Assembly: GCA_027186245.1 (NCBI GenBank)
Contig: CP114498.1
Location: 1,185,501 to 1,249,500, forward strand
Source of the DNA: Coriaria nepalensis
Lineage: Eukaryota; Streptophyta; Magnoliopsida; Cucurbitales; Coriariaceae
DNA length: 64,000 nt
Direction: 5' to 3'
Each line of letters opens with the position of its first letter. Position 1 is the first letter of the stretch. Below, one piece after another: positions 32,746 to 45,628 of the stretch. Under the pieces are notes generated by a model. That model ran no database searches and had not been told where the DNA came from. It saw nothing but the letters and a program-made list of their open reading frames with translations. A program made the translations under genes and the position numbers.

Positions 32746-35700
32746 ACACTCCTAACTTTCATAGGGAAAAATTTTGGTCAAAATAAACGAGAATTGTTGA
32801 GATAAAATATGAAGAGGCATGTCAAGCCGGAAGTTAATAAGGTGGGAGTGGGAGAAGTTAATAGGAATATTGTTTCTTATGCTTGTTGGGTATGCTTTTT
32901 ATTTGCCGCCTCCTCCTAGAGCACTGCACAGAATAGAGAGATGCCCGCAGCCTATCATGTCAAATTTAAAACATTAAGTGGAGCACTATTCCTACCTAGG
33001 ATAAGACATAAAGGCCCCAAACCCCATGTTCTATAATATATTTTGGATAGTTTGGCATATCAATTTGGATCGTTTTCAATTCTAATATAACATATTATAT
33101 ATATTTCTTAAATTCGCGACCTAATTTTCTCATGGATGACTATATATACAATTATGAAATCAATAGGGAGAGACTTCGATTTTCAAACTTCAAAATTATG
33201 ATCAGTTTTAAGCTGTCTTTTGATGTATTAGTAGAAGCAACCATAGATGGGTAATTAGTCAAAGAACATACCTATTCTTTTCTCTAAAGGAGGAACTTTT
33301 TAAATAATTTTCTTTTTATTATTATTTTTTTCTTGGGAAAATTATTGGTGGGAAAGTTTGGTTACCAGCTTCTTTCTATGACCTATGATTGAAAGAAGCT
33401 CGTATTGACTGACTCAAACAAACTAAGCATGATCAGCATGTCTTTTGATAGTGAAAGTATTTTGAAATGGTGATCTAATAACTTTACACACACAAAATTC
33501 TTACAATTCTAGTCCTAGAGAGAGCATGTAGTGCACATGCACAACACTACTACTCCTTTTTTAAGTCAAATTTAATTACACTACCATTTCTAACACTCTT
33601 ATTTGTTTTCTCAAAGAAGACATGCTGTATATATCTAGAATATGTATAGATTTGAAAGGTTTCCTTTTCAATTATGTTTAAGTTGTCATGGAAAAAGGAA
33701 ATGTCCCATTCATTGAAAAAGGAAGATCGAAACTGGCAAGTATTGTTAAATATAGGTCCGAATAGTATTACAACTTAAGGGTCTTATTTTAATTACTATC
33801 GTTAAAGATTGTATTCTCTAGCTAAGTGAATAGTTTGGATTCGTTAATCCACATTTTGAAATTTCCAATGCACATGTGTTCTTCATTAGATTCAAAACTA
33901 ATCATATGAAAAGTAGACCGGCGTCTATTTATATTATATATATATATATATATATATTACCATAAAAGCATATTATTTTTATTTTGATTTGTACAAGTTA
34001 CAAGAAAGTAATAACAAAAATTATCTTGGAACTATAACCTATACTTCCCCTTAGCCTAGAATTTAAATCGCTTCTTGAAAAGTCTAGCTCGTTTGCATTG
34101 ACCTTGATGTGTCCTATTCAACGATCTACGTGTCCGTCTTGATTTGGTAGTTAAGTGTATAATTTGATGGAATTTTAAGTATCTTGTTTGTTTAATCCAA
34201 GATATGGCAAATGGGTACTGGGACATACTATTATGGCAAGGGATTCTTTTATGGGTACTGCATATAGTAAAAAGCTTCTTAGAATCAAGGCGAAAATTGT
34301 AGTCTTCCTCGAACTTTTTTTTTTTTGGTTGAGAAATCAAACAGAGCAAGGAAACGTTACTGGGACATATTCAAATTCAATCGATTGCTAAAGAGAAAAC
34401 AACCAAGGAAGATAACCCCTGTTTCGTTTTATTCGGCTAAGGCAGCCCACGTGAGAGAAAATTCGTGATAGATACGAATGGTGAAGCGTATACTTAATCA
34501 ACAACCGAAACAAAGAATACTAGAAAAATAGGAGGAGAAGACGTATTTTTGTGCTCCCGCTTTTAACGCTGAAATGTGATTCCCGAATGGTTCCAAGAAA
34601 TAGGTACTAGACTCTGTTCTGGACAGATCAACTGGACTCTGTTTTTGACTCTGTTCTGGACAAAGCGAATTTAATCCTGTTTTTTCTATATATATTTTTG
34701 TAATAATATTTTAACAATTTATTTTAATTTAAGGATTATAAAAGTATTAGGTGATAAAAAAATAATAAAAATACAAACCGATTGAAATATGATTAATTTA
34801 TAAGATATGTTTCTTTATAATTATAACTAATCTCTCTTTCTTATTTTCTCTTAATGTTGACATATGACGATGGACATGGATGACCGATCTAAATTTGAAA
34901 TCTAAATATAAAATCAAGAGATCGATATTTAATATGAATATGAAATTTGGAAACTGATATTCGATCTGTAGACTGGTACTCAAATCGAGTTTCCGGTCCA
35001 GATCGAATTCCTAATATAGTCGAGTTCTCGATTCAGACTGAGTTCTTAGTCCAAACAGATATTCGATCATGTGCGAGTTCTCAACATGTTGGTTTGTGGT
35101 CTCAAACCGAAATCTCTCATGTAGATCGAGAATGCGATCATGTTTGTATCTTTTTAGATCGAGAATTCGGTCAAGATCGGGAACTCAAACCTAAACTGAA
35201 AGATATCATATTATATATGATTTCAGTTTGAGAAAAAAGAAAAAGTTCTCAATCGAAAAAGGAAAATGAAGAAATCAATATGGAAAAGAAGATAAAATAA
35301 CTCGGTTTGAAAAGAAAATTTGGTCTAAATAAATAAAAAATCTCGGTCAGAGAAGGGAACTCGTAATGTTAAAGAAAAAAATTAAATTTGATTTAAAAAA
35401 AAATAAGAGTATTCAATCTAAAAATAATTTTAAAGTGTTGAATAAAAAAAAAATCTCAATCTGTCAAATATTTTATATCACTTATAAATTAATCATATAA
35501 ACTTTTATATTAATACAAATTTAATTTAAATAATTCAAATATATCATATATTTGAATCTTTAAATTTATGCACAAAAATAGAAAATGACAACCGAGGATG
35601 AAATCGGACTCCCTAGTTTTCACTGCTCACTTCTTAGAGATAAACATCATACATAGAGGTCTAAGATAGATAGAGTCTTAGATCTATAGCACCTTAATTG

Positions 35701-35964
35701 GCCTTCTCTAGCATTTTGGCCTTCTCTGCTTTTGTCTACCACCCATTTGAAAGAGAGAAAAAGCCCGCAAACTACCAAAAAAGAAAGAGAAAAAAAGGGA
35801 AACGAAAAGAAAACAGTGACTCCTCCTTCTTGCTTATAACAACTTACGCCACTGCATACTCAAAAACCCTCCAATCCTCTCTGTCTCCTTCTTTCTTTTT
35901 TTTTTCTTGGAAAGTTCTCTGTCTCCTTCTTTCTTTCGCACTGAAATTCACTTTCTTCTCTGCC
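32746..35964. other. Intergenic, retroelement nest to DUF1635 gene
   Basis: AT-rich DNA with no supportable gene. Segment 34950..35170 has degenerate repeats around ATCGAGTTCTCGAT. An open frame at 34056..34349 (minus) ends in a basic run but resembles nothing I know. A pyrimidine-rich 5' leader with a duplicated CTGTCTCCTTCTTTCTTT (35880..35937) directly precedes the DUF1635 gene. Confidence 0.5.
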
Positions 35965-36854
35965 ATGGAAAACTCACGTAACCCTCTTCTAAGTTGGAGT
36001 TTCTTCCTCCAAGGGAAGGTAAAACCATAATAATTAAAAGGCACTCTCTCATTTCCTATATCTTTAACGAGAGTAATGTAGGCTCTCTTTTTAATGGGTT
36101 TTGTCTGTTTTTGTTGAAAAATATACAGAGCATGGAAGAATTGAAGCACTCTCTGTTATGCACAACTGTAGAGCTTGAACAAACCCGGATTGCAATTCAA
36201 GAAGAGTTAAGAAAGAGAGATGAGCAACTAATTCATCTGAAAGATCTACTAAAAACCACCATGAGAGAGAGAGATGAAGCTAATGAGAAATGTCAAAGAC
36301 TACTCCTTGAGAAGCTCTTGTATGAACAAACACAGCAGAATGGTGGTGGTGGTGGTCCAAATTCAGGAGTTTCCAGCATTGAAGATGAACAAAACCCTAG
36401 AAGAGGAGACCGAGGAGGAATCTCGTCTTCAGATTGTGAAGAAAGCATCGTTTCTTCTCCTGTTATAGACCCATTGCAATTACAATCACAAGCAGTTCTG
36501 CTTTGTACTTCAAAAATGGAGTTGATGCCTGAAAAGCCGTTGCCGGAAAAAGGTAAGCTCTTACAAGCAGTAATGAAAGCAGGTCCTCTGCTTCAGACTC
36601 TGTTTTTAGCAGGTCCTCTGCCTCAATGGAGACACCCTCCACCTCCACTTGAGTCTTTTGAGATACCGCCGGTCACTATCCCTTCACCACCGCCGCCTAC
36701 GGCCGCGCTGACGCAGCTTCTCCGCCACCATCATAGCCAGGACTCTTTCGACACAGCTACCAATAATTGTGGCAGAGTCGACAGGAAAAGGGTCTTTTCT
36801 GAAGACTCTGTTTCTCCTACTGAGCCTAAGTATCAAAGACTTGTCCTTAACTGA
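35965..36854 (+). CDS. DUF1635 coiled-coil protein
   Basis: Two exons, 35965..36018 and 36129..36854, give 259 residues. Exon 1 encodes MENSRNPLLSWSFFLQGK. Exon 2 starts SMEELKHSLLCTTVELEQTR and runs as a long coiled coil to about residue 95 (EELRKRDEQLIHLKDLLKTT). An acidic/serine-rich section follows with the family motifs SSDCEESIVSSPVIDP, LPEKGKLLQAVMKAGPLLQT, LPQWRHPPPPLESFEIPPVT and the end EPKYQRLVLN. These motifs define the plant-specific DUF1635 family (PF07795); its function is unknown. An alternative frame reading into the intron from 35994 is not family-like and was rejected. Confidence 0.9.
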
Positions 36855-38176
36855 TTGCTTAAAATATTAATTCCCTTCTCTTATAATTTTTATTAGCCTG
36901 ATTAGTGTTATACTACTAAAAACAAAAGAGATTTTAGTGAGTATGAACTCTAAAATTCAAGACTTTTCTAGCATCAGTTTGTACAGAGCTTGACTGAACT
37001 TAGATGATTTTTTTTCCCTTTTTTGGAGCAGATTTTTGGCTTATGTTTTCATGATATGAAGTGGGTGGGCTTGATTTGACTGGAATTGTTGTGTTTGTGT
37101 AAAAATGTGAGTCAACTAGGCAAATTTATGGGCTTCGTGTGTGTAAGGTTGTCCCTCTCGTGTGTGTGCAATGTATGATTTAGAAGAGGGGAGAGATGGA
37201 AACGCATTACAGAGTTTGGGTGTGGGTTAGTTGAAGAAGAAGAAGGAAGAGCAAGGCCGACAACCATTAAGGCAGAGGTCTGAAGTCTGAACTGACCTTC
37301 TATGGTTGTCGGGTTTAAACGGGTCCCACAAATCAGAATCTGGATCCGCTACCGGTGTGTGTGTGATGAATGATTTGATTATTTATATAAAGATGAAATG
37401 AAGATTATATTGAATCAAAAGTCCTTTCTATGATTCATTTTCTTACAGTAATTTTGATCTTTTAAACGGCGTTTTAAATTTAAGGTTTGAGTTTAATTTT
37501 ATAAGATAAATTATATTTATAATAGACCGATAGATGAGTCAAGAAATTTCCGGTTCTTCGTTAAAAATAGAATTATTATTCTCATTAACAATATTTAATC
37601 AATCAAGCAATCATATGTTTTGACCTATCACTAGTTCATTCGATGAAAATAAAAATATATCAAACCCATATGAAATTTTATTACAAATTAAATCTATTGG
37701 ACAATTATAGATTGCATTAAAATTTATTTATCGGGAGCACCAAAAATAAGCATGACATTATGACATCATGAGACAGGTTCGATGAAGATTGTGATGTGGG
37801 GCGGTCTCTGGCTCTCTGCCCCGGTCTACAGGGCAGACTGCAGAGAGGCATGCTGCCTTGGATCAATCATGATAGTCTTGGTCTCGTTCTTAGACTCTTG
37901 ACGTAGACAGACCATCACCACGACCGTTACCCTGACCCATGTTCATCTTATCTCACCAGGTGACAAGTCCACACATCTATTTGGGCCACATTATTACACA
38001 AGTCCCTAAAGTGCACGCATGACCAAAAATTACTTCCATGATCAATGGACTACTTATTATGGCTCCAACCAAATTTGGTGGGCTTTAATATTCGATGGTA
38101 TATTTAGTATGTTTGTTTGTTTTGTGTAAGCAAGTGGGTACAAACTACAAAGTGCGTGTGGTTTTAATTTTTAGGA
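36855..38176. other. Intergenic, DUF1635 gene to MFS relic
   Basis: Contains the DUF1635 3' flank, a 56-nt imperfect hairpin at 37257..37312 and AT-rich unique DNA. No exon seen. Confidence 0.55.
37257..37312. repeat. 56-nt imperfect hairpin
   Basis: CCGACAACCAT (37257..37267) is the exact reverse complement of ATGGTTGTCGG (37302..37312). Inside, AGAGGTC pairs with GACCTTCT through one bulge, leaving a loop of about 13 nt. It stands alone about 400 bp after the DUF1635 gene. The stem is too short for a typical plant miRNA precursor. Confidence 0.6.
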
Positions 38177-39540
38177 CAATGCATTAATTCTTCTTTTCTT
38201 GCAACCCAAGCCTATAAAAGTCGTTCGCCAGCACCGACCCAGAAACGTAACCGATGCCATTATCGCAAACGAATTAGCGAAAGAGTGGGCCGCAATACAC
38301 GTCAGCCCTCTCGACGTCGTCACGCGGGCTCGGCCCTTCGCCGCTTCCTTATCGTACAAATTCCCAATCACCTCCACGTTCAGTAAGTAGACCCAGTCCG
38401 AACGAAAATCTGCATGCAAATGAACAGGAGCGCAAAATGCTTCAGCCCAAATATCTCCGACACGATCGCGAACAGCAACGTCACTTCCGCCCCGAACGTA
38501 AGCCCAATCACCGCTGATGCAGCGTAAACAGAGTGGTTGAACGGGAAAGCGATCATCAAATGGCCCTCGCAGGAGATTAAATATACGATCAACAAGACCA
38601 AAGGTCGAGGAAAATGAAATTTGTCGAGTAGAAATTCCGACACGAACCCGGATAAAATCCGGCCGAAGAAATTCCAGGTGCTTACTAAAGATAAGATGAA
38701 GCCGATGGAATGGGACGGCTATCTTAAAGACTAGCCCACTTGGCCCAAGTTATCAATGGCGGTGAGTTTGGACCCAGTTCCGAACACAATTGCTCTGATT
38801 AGAATAACCATGTCCTTACTGAACACAGCCTGTAAGACTGTGTAGTCTTGTCCTCTTTCTGGCTTTTCCCATATGTTGGAACAGTGAAGCAGGGGATTTT
38901 CTGGTATTTGATTTCTGGGTTCGCTGTCGACGGAGATTACTGAGGTGGGAGGGGAGAGTTTTTTTGCTGTTCCGGATATATAGCTCTTCTCTAATGGCGA
39001 TATCTAGAGGTAGAAGAAGCAGAACGAGGATCACAGCGGCAGGAATGAGACGAGCTCGCCAGGGTGGTCCGGTCCGTAAAAGGCGTAGGTTGGGTCATGA
39101 TGGCGCCACTGAGGCCCACGAAGTCCTTTAACAGGCCCAATACGATACCTCGTCTCTCCGGGAAGTTTCTTACGCAAGAAACAAATACGGCTGTGTTTAC
39201 AAAGTTTTGGGAATTGGTTGCTATGCCAATGTAGGTGCACATTTGCCAGAATTTTGGCTGCGCGGTCCGGCCCGTGACGGCTAACCACATTAAGAAGTAG
39301 CTAAAGAAGTTGGTGGTGCCACGAGTATGAGGGGCCCCCAATCCGGTACCACCTCGGATAGTAGACCAGATATGATGCCCAAGTTCGAACCGAGGTCTTT
39401 ATCGAACCCCATTAGGTTTATCTTCTTTTGGTTGTAATCGAATGTGGTCTTGAACAGTTTGAATATGTTCCGAACAGGTAAGTCGCACCGAGCCGAATCA
39501 TATACAGAAACATAACAGAGAGAGCGGCTGGCAGCCAAGC
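38177..39540 (-). pseudogene. Decayed nodulin-like MFS transporter, copy 2
   Basis: Segments of the nodulin-like/NFD4-type major facilitator family appear in order but in several frames. They are LGATYLFGTYS, KINLMGFDKDLGSNLGIISG, FLMWLAVTGRTAQPKFWQMC, NFPERRGIVLGLLKDFVGLS, LDIAIREE, KLTAIDNLGQVG, FHFPRPLVLLIVYLISCEGH and the C-terminal VEVIGNLYDKEA with FANSFAIMASVTFLGRCW. The loop and helices between PAVILVLLLLP and the LDIAIREE block are shortened, stops interrupt the frame (for example directly after NLGQVG), and no start codon is in the expected place. It lies head-to-tail behind a second decayed copy, so it arose by tandem duplication. Confidence 0.85.
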
Positions 39541-40269
39541 AATGAGAAGAATGAGAGACTTAGCATTGTTTATATACTAGAAGCCAACAAACGTGAAAGA
39601 GGAAAAAAGGAATAATGTAGCTGGCAAAATATGCAACGGAGAGGGAAATGCAGGCTCCATTTTGGTGAAACGCACGCTGCTATATAACCAACCGGAGAGA
39701 ACCAAATGACTATTTACGTATACATGGAATGCATGCTGCATGAATGGAAACCATGCAGCAAGCATATTAATATATCGTTTAACAACTAAGATTATTACTT
39801 TTTTGGTAAGATTAAGATTAGTGATTTAATAACCGCAGAAACCAAACTAGGCAGGAAGGTCAACCAATTTTAACGCAGAAAACGGACACCAAAACTTCTT
39901 GTAATGCTTTTTCTTCTTTCATTTGACTATGAGATAATTGATGACTCACTCACTTGACGACAGAAGAGATTTGGCAAATCCATAGCTGTCCGTGAATTGA
40001 ATATGTAGAAAGGAGACAAAACCCGAAACTAAACAAACAATAACTTATCATACTATACATGATGAAACAAACATTTCTGTAAAGCATAATTTAAAACGAC
40101 ATGCTTCTCTGTTTTAAGAATCATTAAACGAAGTGATGTGAAGGAACTTTTTTCGAAATCAGCAATTCATATGTTTTTTTCTTACCTTACATTACTACAA
40201 GCACCAAGCTATTTTTCTAAGTCTTTTCCGACGGGTTTGGCCAAATACATGTCTTCTCCGACAGTTATA

Positions 40270-41862
40270 TCATCTCTAAACCGTTTATAAATGTCCCCTT
40301 TGTAGGACAACCGCACTAAAGAAAGTCACATCTGCCAAAATCAGAAAAGGCAGCCTATAAACACTGACTCCCGATACAAGTCAACTCTTTGACCCAATCC
40401 CGAGTCAGACCCTTCTTCGCCAGCTGCTTCAATGACTCCCGGTCGTACAACATTCCGGAACTTCACGCTTAAAATATATGATCCCAAAGGGCTACCCAGT
40501 TGCCCACAATTGAACAAAGTAGAGAAGTATCTTAGACCGAAGAGCTCAGAAATAATCGGGAAAAGCAATGGCAATTGGGCCCTGACAAAAACCTGATCAC
40601 GGAAGCCGCATAGATACCCGGTGCCGGAAAAGCGATAAGAAGATGGCCCACGCATGATAAACCAAGTACACATGCCATAATAAGAGGCCTTGGAACCTTC
40701 CATTTGGCAAGGAGAGTTTCCGAAACAATCCCAGAAAAGATCTTTCCGAAATAGTTCCATAGGTTTAGTAGTGACACAAATGAGCTTAGTGTTCTTGCGC
40801 GGTATCCTAAAGACTCCCCGATTTGACCTAAATTATCCACGGCCATTAAGCTCGACCCGAGCCCACAAAAAGTAGCAACGAATAGAACATACATGTCAAT
40901 GCTAGTAAGGGCTTGTAGAATATTATAATCCTTTCCTCTTTTGGGTTTATCACATATATTTAAGAAACAAGATACGTTATTAGTTGATTCAATAGGTTCC
41001 GGTTTTTTCAGTAGATACCTCCATATGAGGAGGAGGAGGAGGAGGAGGGAGCTTTGAAATAGCGATCTCTTCTTCTCTAAGAGCAATGAAAAGTGGGAGA
41101 AAGAGAACACAAACTACAGTTGCACTTCCAGCATAAGCTTCTTTGGAAAAGAGGATAAATTTCTGAAGTACAGTCATGACCATGAGGAAAACAGTTAACC
41201 CAATTGAAACATAAAGGAAATGGTAGAAAACAGAGAGCTCATTTTTCTGCCTATAATCAATCTTCATAGTCCTAATAGTATAGACAAAAACAACAGACAA
41301 AGCAGCAGGCGGCCGAGCAATAAGAAGAACAAGAGCCTTGGCATCATTCCCATAAATGGCTAAGTAAATTTGGGTCATAATGGCACCACTAAGCCCAGTA
41401 AAGCCCTTCAAAAGGCCCAACATTACTCCTCTGCTTTCTGGGAAATTCTTGATACATGTCACTAACGCCCCTGTATTTGCAAAATTCTGAGAATTCGCCA
41501 CCATACAAATATAAACAAACATCTGCCATACTTTTGGTTTAGCCATTTTTCCAGTTATAGAACGCCAGATCCGAAATAGCCAGTAAAGTTCATGGCTGAA
41601 CCTAGAAGAAGAACAAACCAAGTGGGTGTTACCTCATCGATTAGACCAGAAAGGACCCCTACGTTTGCGCCTAGATCCTTGAAGAAACCCAGAAGGTTGA
41701 GGGTAGTTTGGTCATATCCGAGCGTAGATTTTATCTGCTTGGAGTAGACTCCGAAGAGGTAAGTGGTTCCTGCTCCTGCCATGATTAACAGAGTAGCGAA
41801 AACAGAGAACCATCTTCCATATTGAAAATGGATGGCGAAACTGGATTTTTGAACTTCTCCAT
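40270..41862 (-). pseudogene. Decayed nodulin-like MFS transporter, copy 1
   Basis: Nearly full-length relative of the At2g28120-type MFS family, with YGRWFSVFATLLIMAGAGTT, LGYDQTTLNLLGFFKDLGAN, SQNFANTGALVTCIKNFPES, LLKGFTGLSGAIMTQIYLAI, LMAVDNLGQIGESLGY and ISELFGLRYFSTLFNCGQLG. Single-base indels break it: after ATGGAGAA near 41855, at TTTCGG near 41572, a six-A run at 41003..41008 (one extra base) and a G run at 40580..40582 (one missing). The C-terminus (GMLYDRESLKQLAKKGLTRD, then FLILADVTFF and YKGDIYKRFRDD) lies in three frames with a deletion. The many lesions in both copies speak for true decay. Confidence 0.85.
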
Positions 41863-43526
41863 CAATGGTAATTTTTTGGGGGGGGGGGGGGGTGGTTAAA
41901 TGTGGGTTTGAAAGGTAGAAGAAGATATAGGGATGAGAAAGTTTTCGTTTTTTCTTTTTCAGTATAACATTTAAGAACTTTCTGACGAGTTATAATAGAG
42001 CAGAGTGGCTCCCAATGGTGAAAGGGCTGGTTTATGAGTAACGGAAACCTCTGAATAAATAAGAGAAGGGGTTTAATGGTTCCTTGTATTACGAGTTCAC
42101 ATAAGATTAGAGGTATGAATTTGAAAAAATCTATACGTCCATTTTTCACGTGTAAGATTAGAGGTATGAATTTGTTTAATGTACTCTATATATAGTAGTA
42201 ATATTATGCAGCGTTAAATTGTCCCATAGTTCCATTTGCGTAAGAAGGGATTGTGACTTATAATGTCACAATGTCCGTCATCGATTTGAATTAACTTTTT
42301 TTGTTTCAATTCACTCACTAGTCATTGGACAGTTTTGGAGGACCTTTTAGACCAACCCGTTCAATGGTAACGCATTACTGTTGGTCCAATGAGTTTGTCT
42401 ATTTGTTTCATCTTCGGCCCATATAGTCCCAGTGGGTTTGGGCCGGCTACAACTTATTGGTCCAAATCCGGAAACCTCTTCCACAGTTCCACAATACATA
42501 GGCCATGTTTAGTAACATGATTTAAAAAGTGAGATTTAAAATAATATTTATATTAGTAAATCGATAATTATTCGATACAAATTTTTGAAATTAAAAAATA
42601 ATTTAACGTTTGGAAACGGTATTGTATAAGGTATTTTATAATGTTATTATTGTTTAGTAAGCTCAAATTAAAAAAAAAATGATATTATGAATTTTAGCAA
42701 AATATTTCATTTTATATATTAAAAAAATTAGTAGTTATGAGTACATAATATGGATTTCAGGATCCGACATATATTTATTTACAAATCGGTCTTAAAGTTA
42801 CTCTATGTTTGAAAACCTCTAAAGCTTTAAGATATATAGACCGATATCTCATATATTGATATGATATATCTCATATAAGATTCGAAATACAATATTGTAA
42901 AAATGTTGATTTGAGATAATAGCTATTGGATGAAAATGGAGGTTCACGGAATGATTTATGAAGAAAATGAGATTTTGTTGAGGAAGATGATGAAAATGAA
43001 AGAAAAATGAATATCGAACCCTATTGGAAAATATTAAAATTAGTTTTTTAGTTGATCAAATTATAAAAAACTACTTAAAATTGTATTCTCTTTTTCACAA
43101 TTCAAACCGATTAAAATAACATTTTAATATGATAATTGCATAATTAATTTTACTATAAGCTAACAACAAGAATGGTGGGTCTGATGTGATTGTAATGAAT
43201 TAGCTGGCCAATCATTTTAATTCCTTCGTTAACAAGAGAAAATAGGGAGAAAAAATATATAAAAATAATATATATTTTTTAAAGTTCCTTTATCCTTAAT
43301 TAGGTAGAAAAATCAAAATGTATAAAAAAAATAAAAAAATAATAATAATAATTTTTGAAAATATATAATAATCAAAGAATTTCTCTATTATAATATAAAC
43401 CTATAATGTAGATAAAGCCACCCCCATTAACACATGGTTAGGCTCGTATTAAATCTCCTAATGTTATCTAATAATGCTAATCACATTGGTATTTGGTCTA
43501 CTTTCTTTAAATAAAAAATAAAAAAT

Positions 43527-43563
<37 letters not shown>

Positions 43564-44052
43564 AAATAATTTAACTATTTTACTTTTCATACGATTGCTA
43601 AGGGAGGAAATATTGCTTTTAACTAGCAAATGGTGAATCTTAAGACAAGAAGCAACCTTTTTTTTATCCCTCATATATATGGCCGCAGATTCTTTCCTTG
43701 AGATCTTAGCTACTACTCATTTTTGTACCCATAAACTTAAAAAGTTTAGTTTTTTTTGGAATAAATAAATAAGGTAAAATAATGAAGAGCTTCTCACGAT
43801 GGTTATAATTCCTTTTTCTTCAGGGGAAGCCAAATTAAACGAATCAAACATTATTATAATAAAATATTAAGTCATTGGTAAATAACGAAGTACCAACAAA
43901 CTCATCTCATCTCATAATCATCATCTTCTTCTTCTTTCTTCTATCATTGTTCCTTAGCATCCACTCCATCTTCAATCAGACCAGAAATCGAAAGCCCTCC
44001 CACAACTACCGACCCCCTCTCTCCAGGTCTTCTACCTCTCTCCATTAATGAA
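41863..44052. other. Intergenic, MFS relic to IRX7
   Basis: Includes a G15 run at 41878..41892 directly upstream of the MFS relic, a 21-bp direct repeat (AGATTAGAGGTATGAATTTG at about 42101 and 42151), AT-rich DNA and a TAAAAA-type array at 43511..43567. The region before 44053 is the IRX7 promoter and leader, with CT-rich tracts. No gene seen. Confidence 0.55.
43511..43567. repeat. A-rich tandem repeat, unit TAAAAAA
   Basis: About eight units, some with one A fewer. Confidence 0.8.
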
Positions 44053-45628
44053 ATGTCAGAAACCCAAAAACCTCGCAAAAACAGAGGATCCTACGTAAAA
44101 ATGAACCTCTTACATACCAAAAATGGCGGAAACAGAACACAAGACAAAAAACCCTTCTCTTTCTTCAAATATTACAAGTACCTCCTCTTCCTCTCTCTCT
44201 CCTTGTACATCCTCACCTCCTATTCCATCCCCTATAATCACAGACTCTCCTCCTTCTCTGTTTCCGACACCCACCATTTTCCAACAGCCTCGAATTCCCA
44301 CCTCATGATTTCTCGCGCCCTAATGAACCCCACCAACTCGAAAACCGTCCCCAAAAAGCCTTCACTCCTTCCACGGTTGAAAGACGTGAAGATCTTCGTC
44401 TACGATTTGCCGCCAAAATTCAATACGGACTGGCTCTCAAACCCGCGCTGTAGTAACCATTTGTTTGCGTCCGAGGTGGCGATTCATCGAGCGCTGTTGA
44501 CCAGCCATCAGAGAAGCTTTGACCCGTACGATGCTGATTTCTTCTTCGTCCCTGTTTACGTGTCGTGTAATTTCAGCACCGTTAATGGCTTCCCTGCTAT
44601 CGGCCATGCACGTTCTCTTTTGATCTCAGCCGTTCATCTCATCTCCGATGAGTACCCGTTCTGGAACCGGACTCGCGGCTCCGACCACGTCTTCGTCGCC
44701 TCCCATGATTTTGGCGCTTGCTTTCACACCATGGTAACATTTTTTTTTTCTTCTTTTGATATTATTGTCTTTTTTTTCTTTTTGTTAAGTTAATTTTTTG
44801 GTTTTTCTGAAATTTGAAGGAGGATTCAGCGATAAAAGATGGGATACCGGAATTTTTGAGAAAATCGATAATATTACAGACATTCGGAGTAAACTATAAG
44901 CACCCATGTCAAGAGGTTGAGCACGTTGTAATACCTCCGTACATTTCGCCGGAATCCGTACGGTACACGGTTGAGAACTCCCCGGCGAATGGGCATAGAG
45001 ATATTTTCGCGTTCTTTCGTGGGAAAATGGAGGTCAACCCCAAAAATGTCAGCGGTCGATTCTACAGCAAGTAATTAGATGATAATAATATTGTGCATGA
45101 TCAAACTCTCATTTTACCCTTCACATGTTACATTTCTTACTATTTATTAAATTTTATTTTTGTAGGCGTGTTAGGACGGAGATTTGGAGGAAGTATAGCA
45201 ATGACCGGCGATTTTACCTGAAGAGACATAGATTTGCCGGTTACCAGTTAGAGATTGCACGGTCGGTTTTCTGTTTATGTCCTCTAGGATGGGCTCCATG
45301 GAGTCCTAGACTGGTCGAATCAGTTGCACTGGGCTGCGTGCCGGTAATAATTGCCGACGGTATCCGGTTGCCTTTCTACGACGCAGTGAATTGGCCGGAG
45401 ATATCCTTAACTGTGGCGGAGACGGATGTCGGAAAACTCGGAGAGATCCTCGAACACGTGGCGGCGACCAACCTCAGCACCTTACAAGAGAACCTATGGG
45501 ACCCCCGTATCAAGCGGGCCCTACTGTTTAATAATAAAGTCCAAGAAGGTGATGCCACGTGGCAGGTCCTCCGTGATTTGGCTGCGAAGCTGCAGAGGTC
45601 GTATAGGCGATCTAGGGATGCAAACTAA
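44053..45628 (+). CDS. IRX7: Glucuronoxylan glycosyltransferase IRX7/FRA8 (GT47)
   Basis: Three exons, 44053..44733, 44820..45070 and 45166..45628, give 464 residues. A type II membrane anchor (about 36-55, YLLFLSLSLYILTSYSIP) follows a basic cytosolic tail. The GT47 exostosin domain then runs to the end: KIFVYDLPPKFNTDWLSNPR, FFFVPVYVSCNFSTVNGFPA, GSDHVFVASHDFGACFHTM, VNYKHPCQEVEHVVIPPYIS, RDIFAFFRGKMEVNPKNVSG, SVFCLCPLGWAPWSPRLVES and VALGCVPVIIADGIRLPFYD. The match to Arabidopsis FRA8/IRX7 (At2g28110) and F8H is very close. These Golgi enzymes are needed to make the reducing-end sequence of glucuronoxylan in secondary walls. Which of the two paralogues it is cannot be proved here, but the MFS/ASAP1/DUF1635 neighbourhood favours FRA8. 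Confidence 0.95.

Noticed and set aside
34056..34349. Minus-strand ORF with a basic C-terminus
   Set aside because: I found no family motif, splice context or promoter. The TKSRRTRRSLNR run alone is not enough to call a gene.
40989..41862. Sequencing error as the sole explanation for the MFS frameshifts
   Set aside because: Several lesions are in homopolymers, but the C-terminal deletion, the internal stops and an equally broken tandem copy are not explained by base-calling error.
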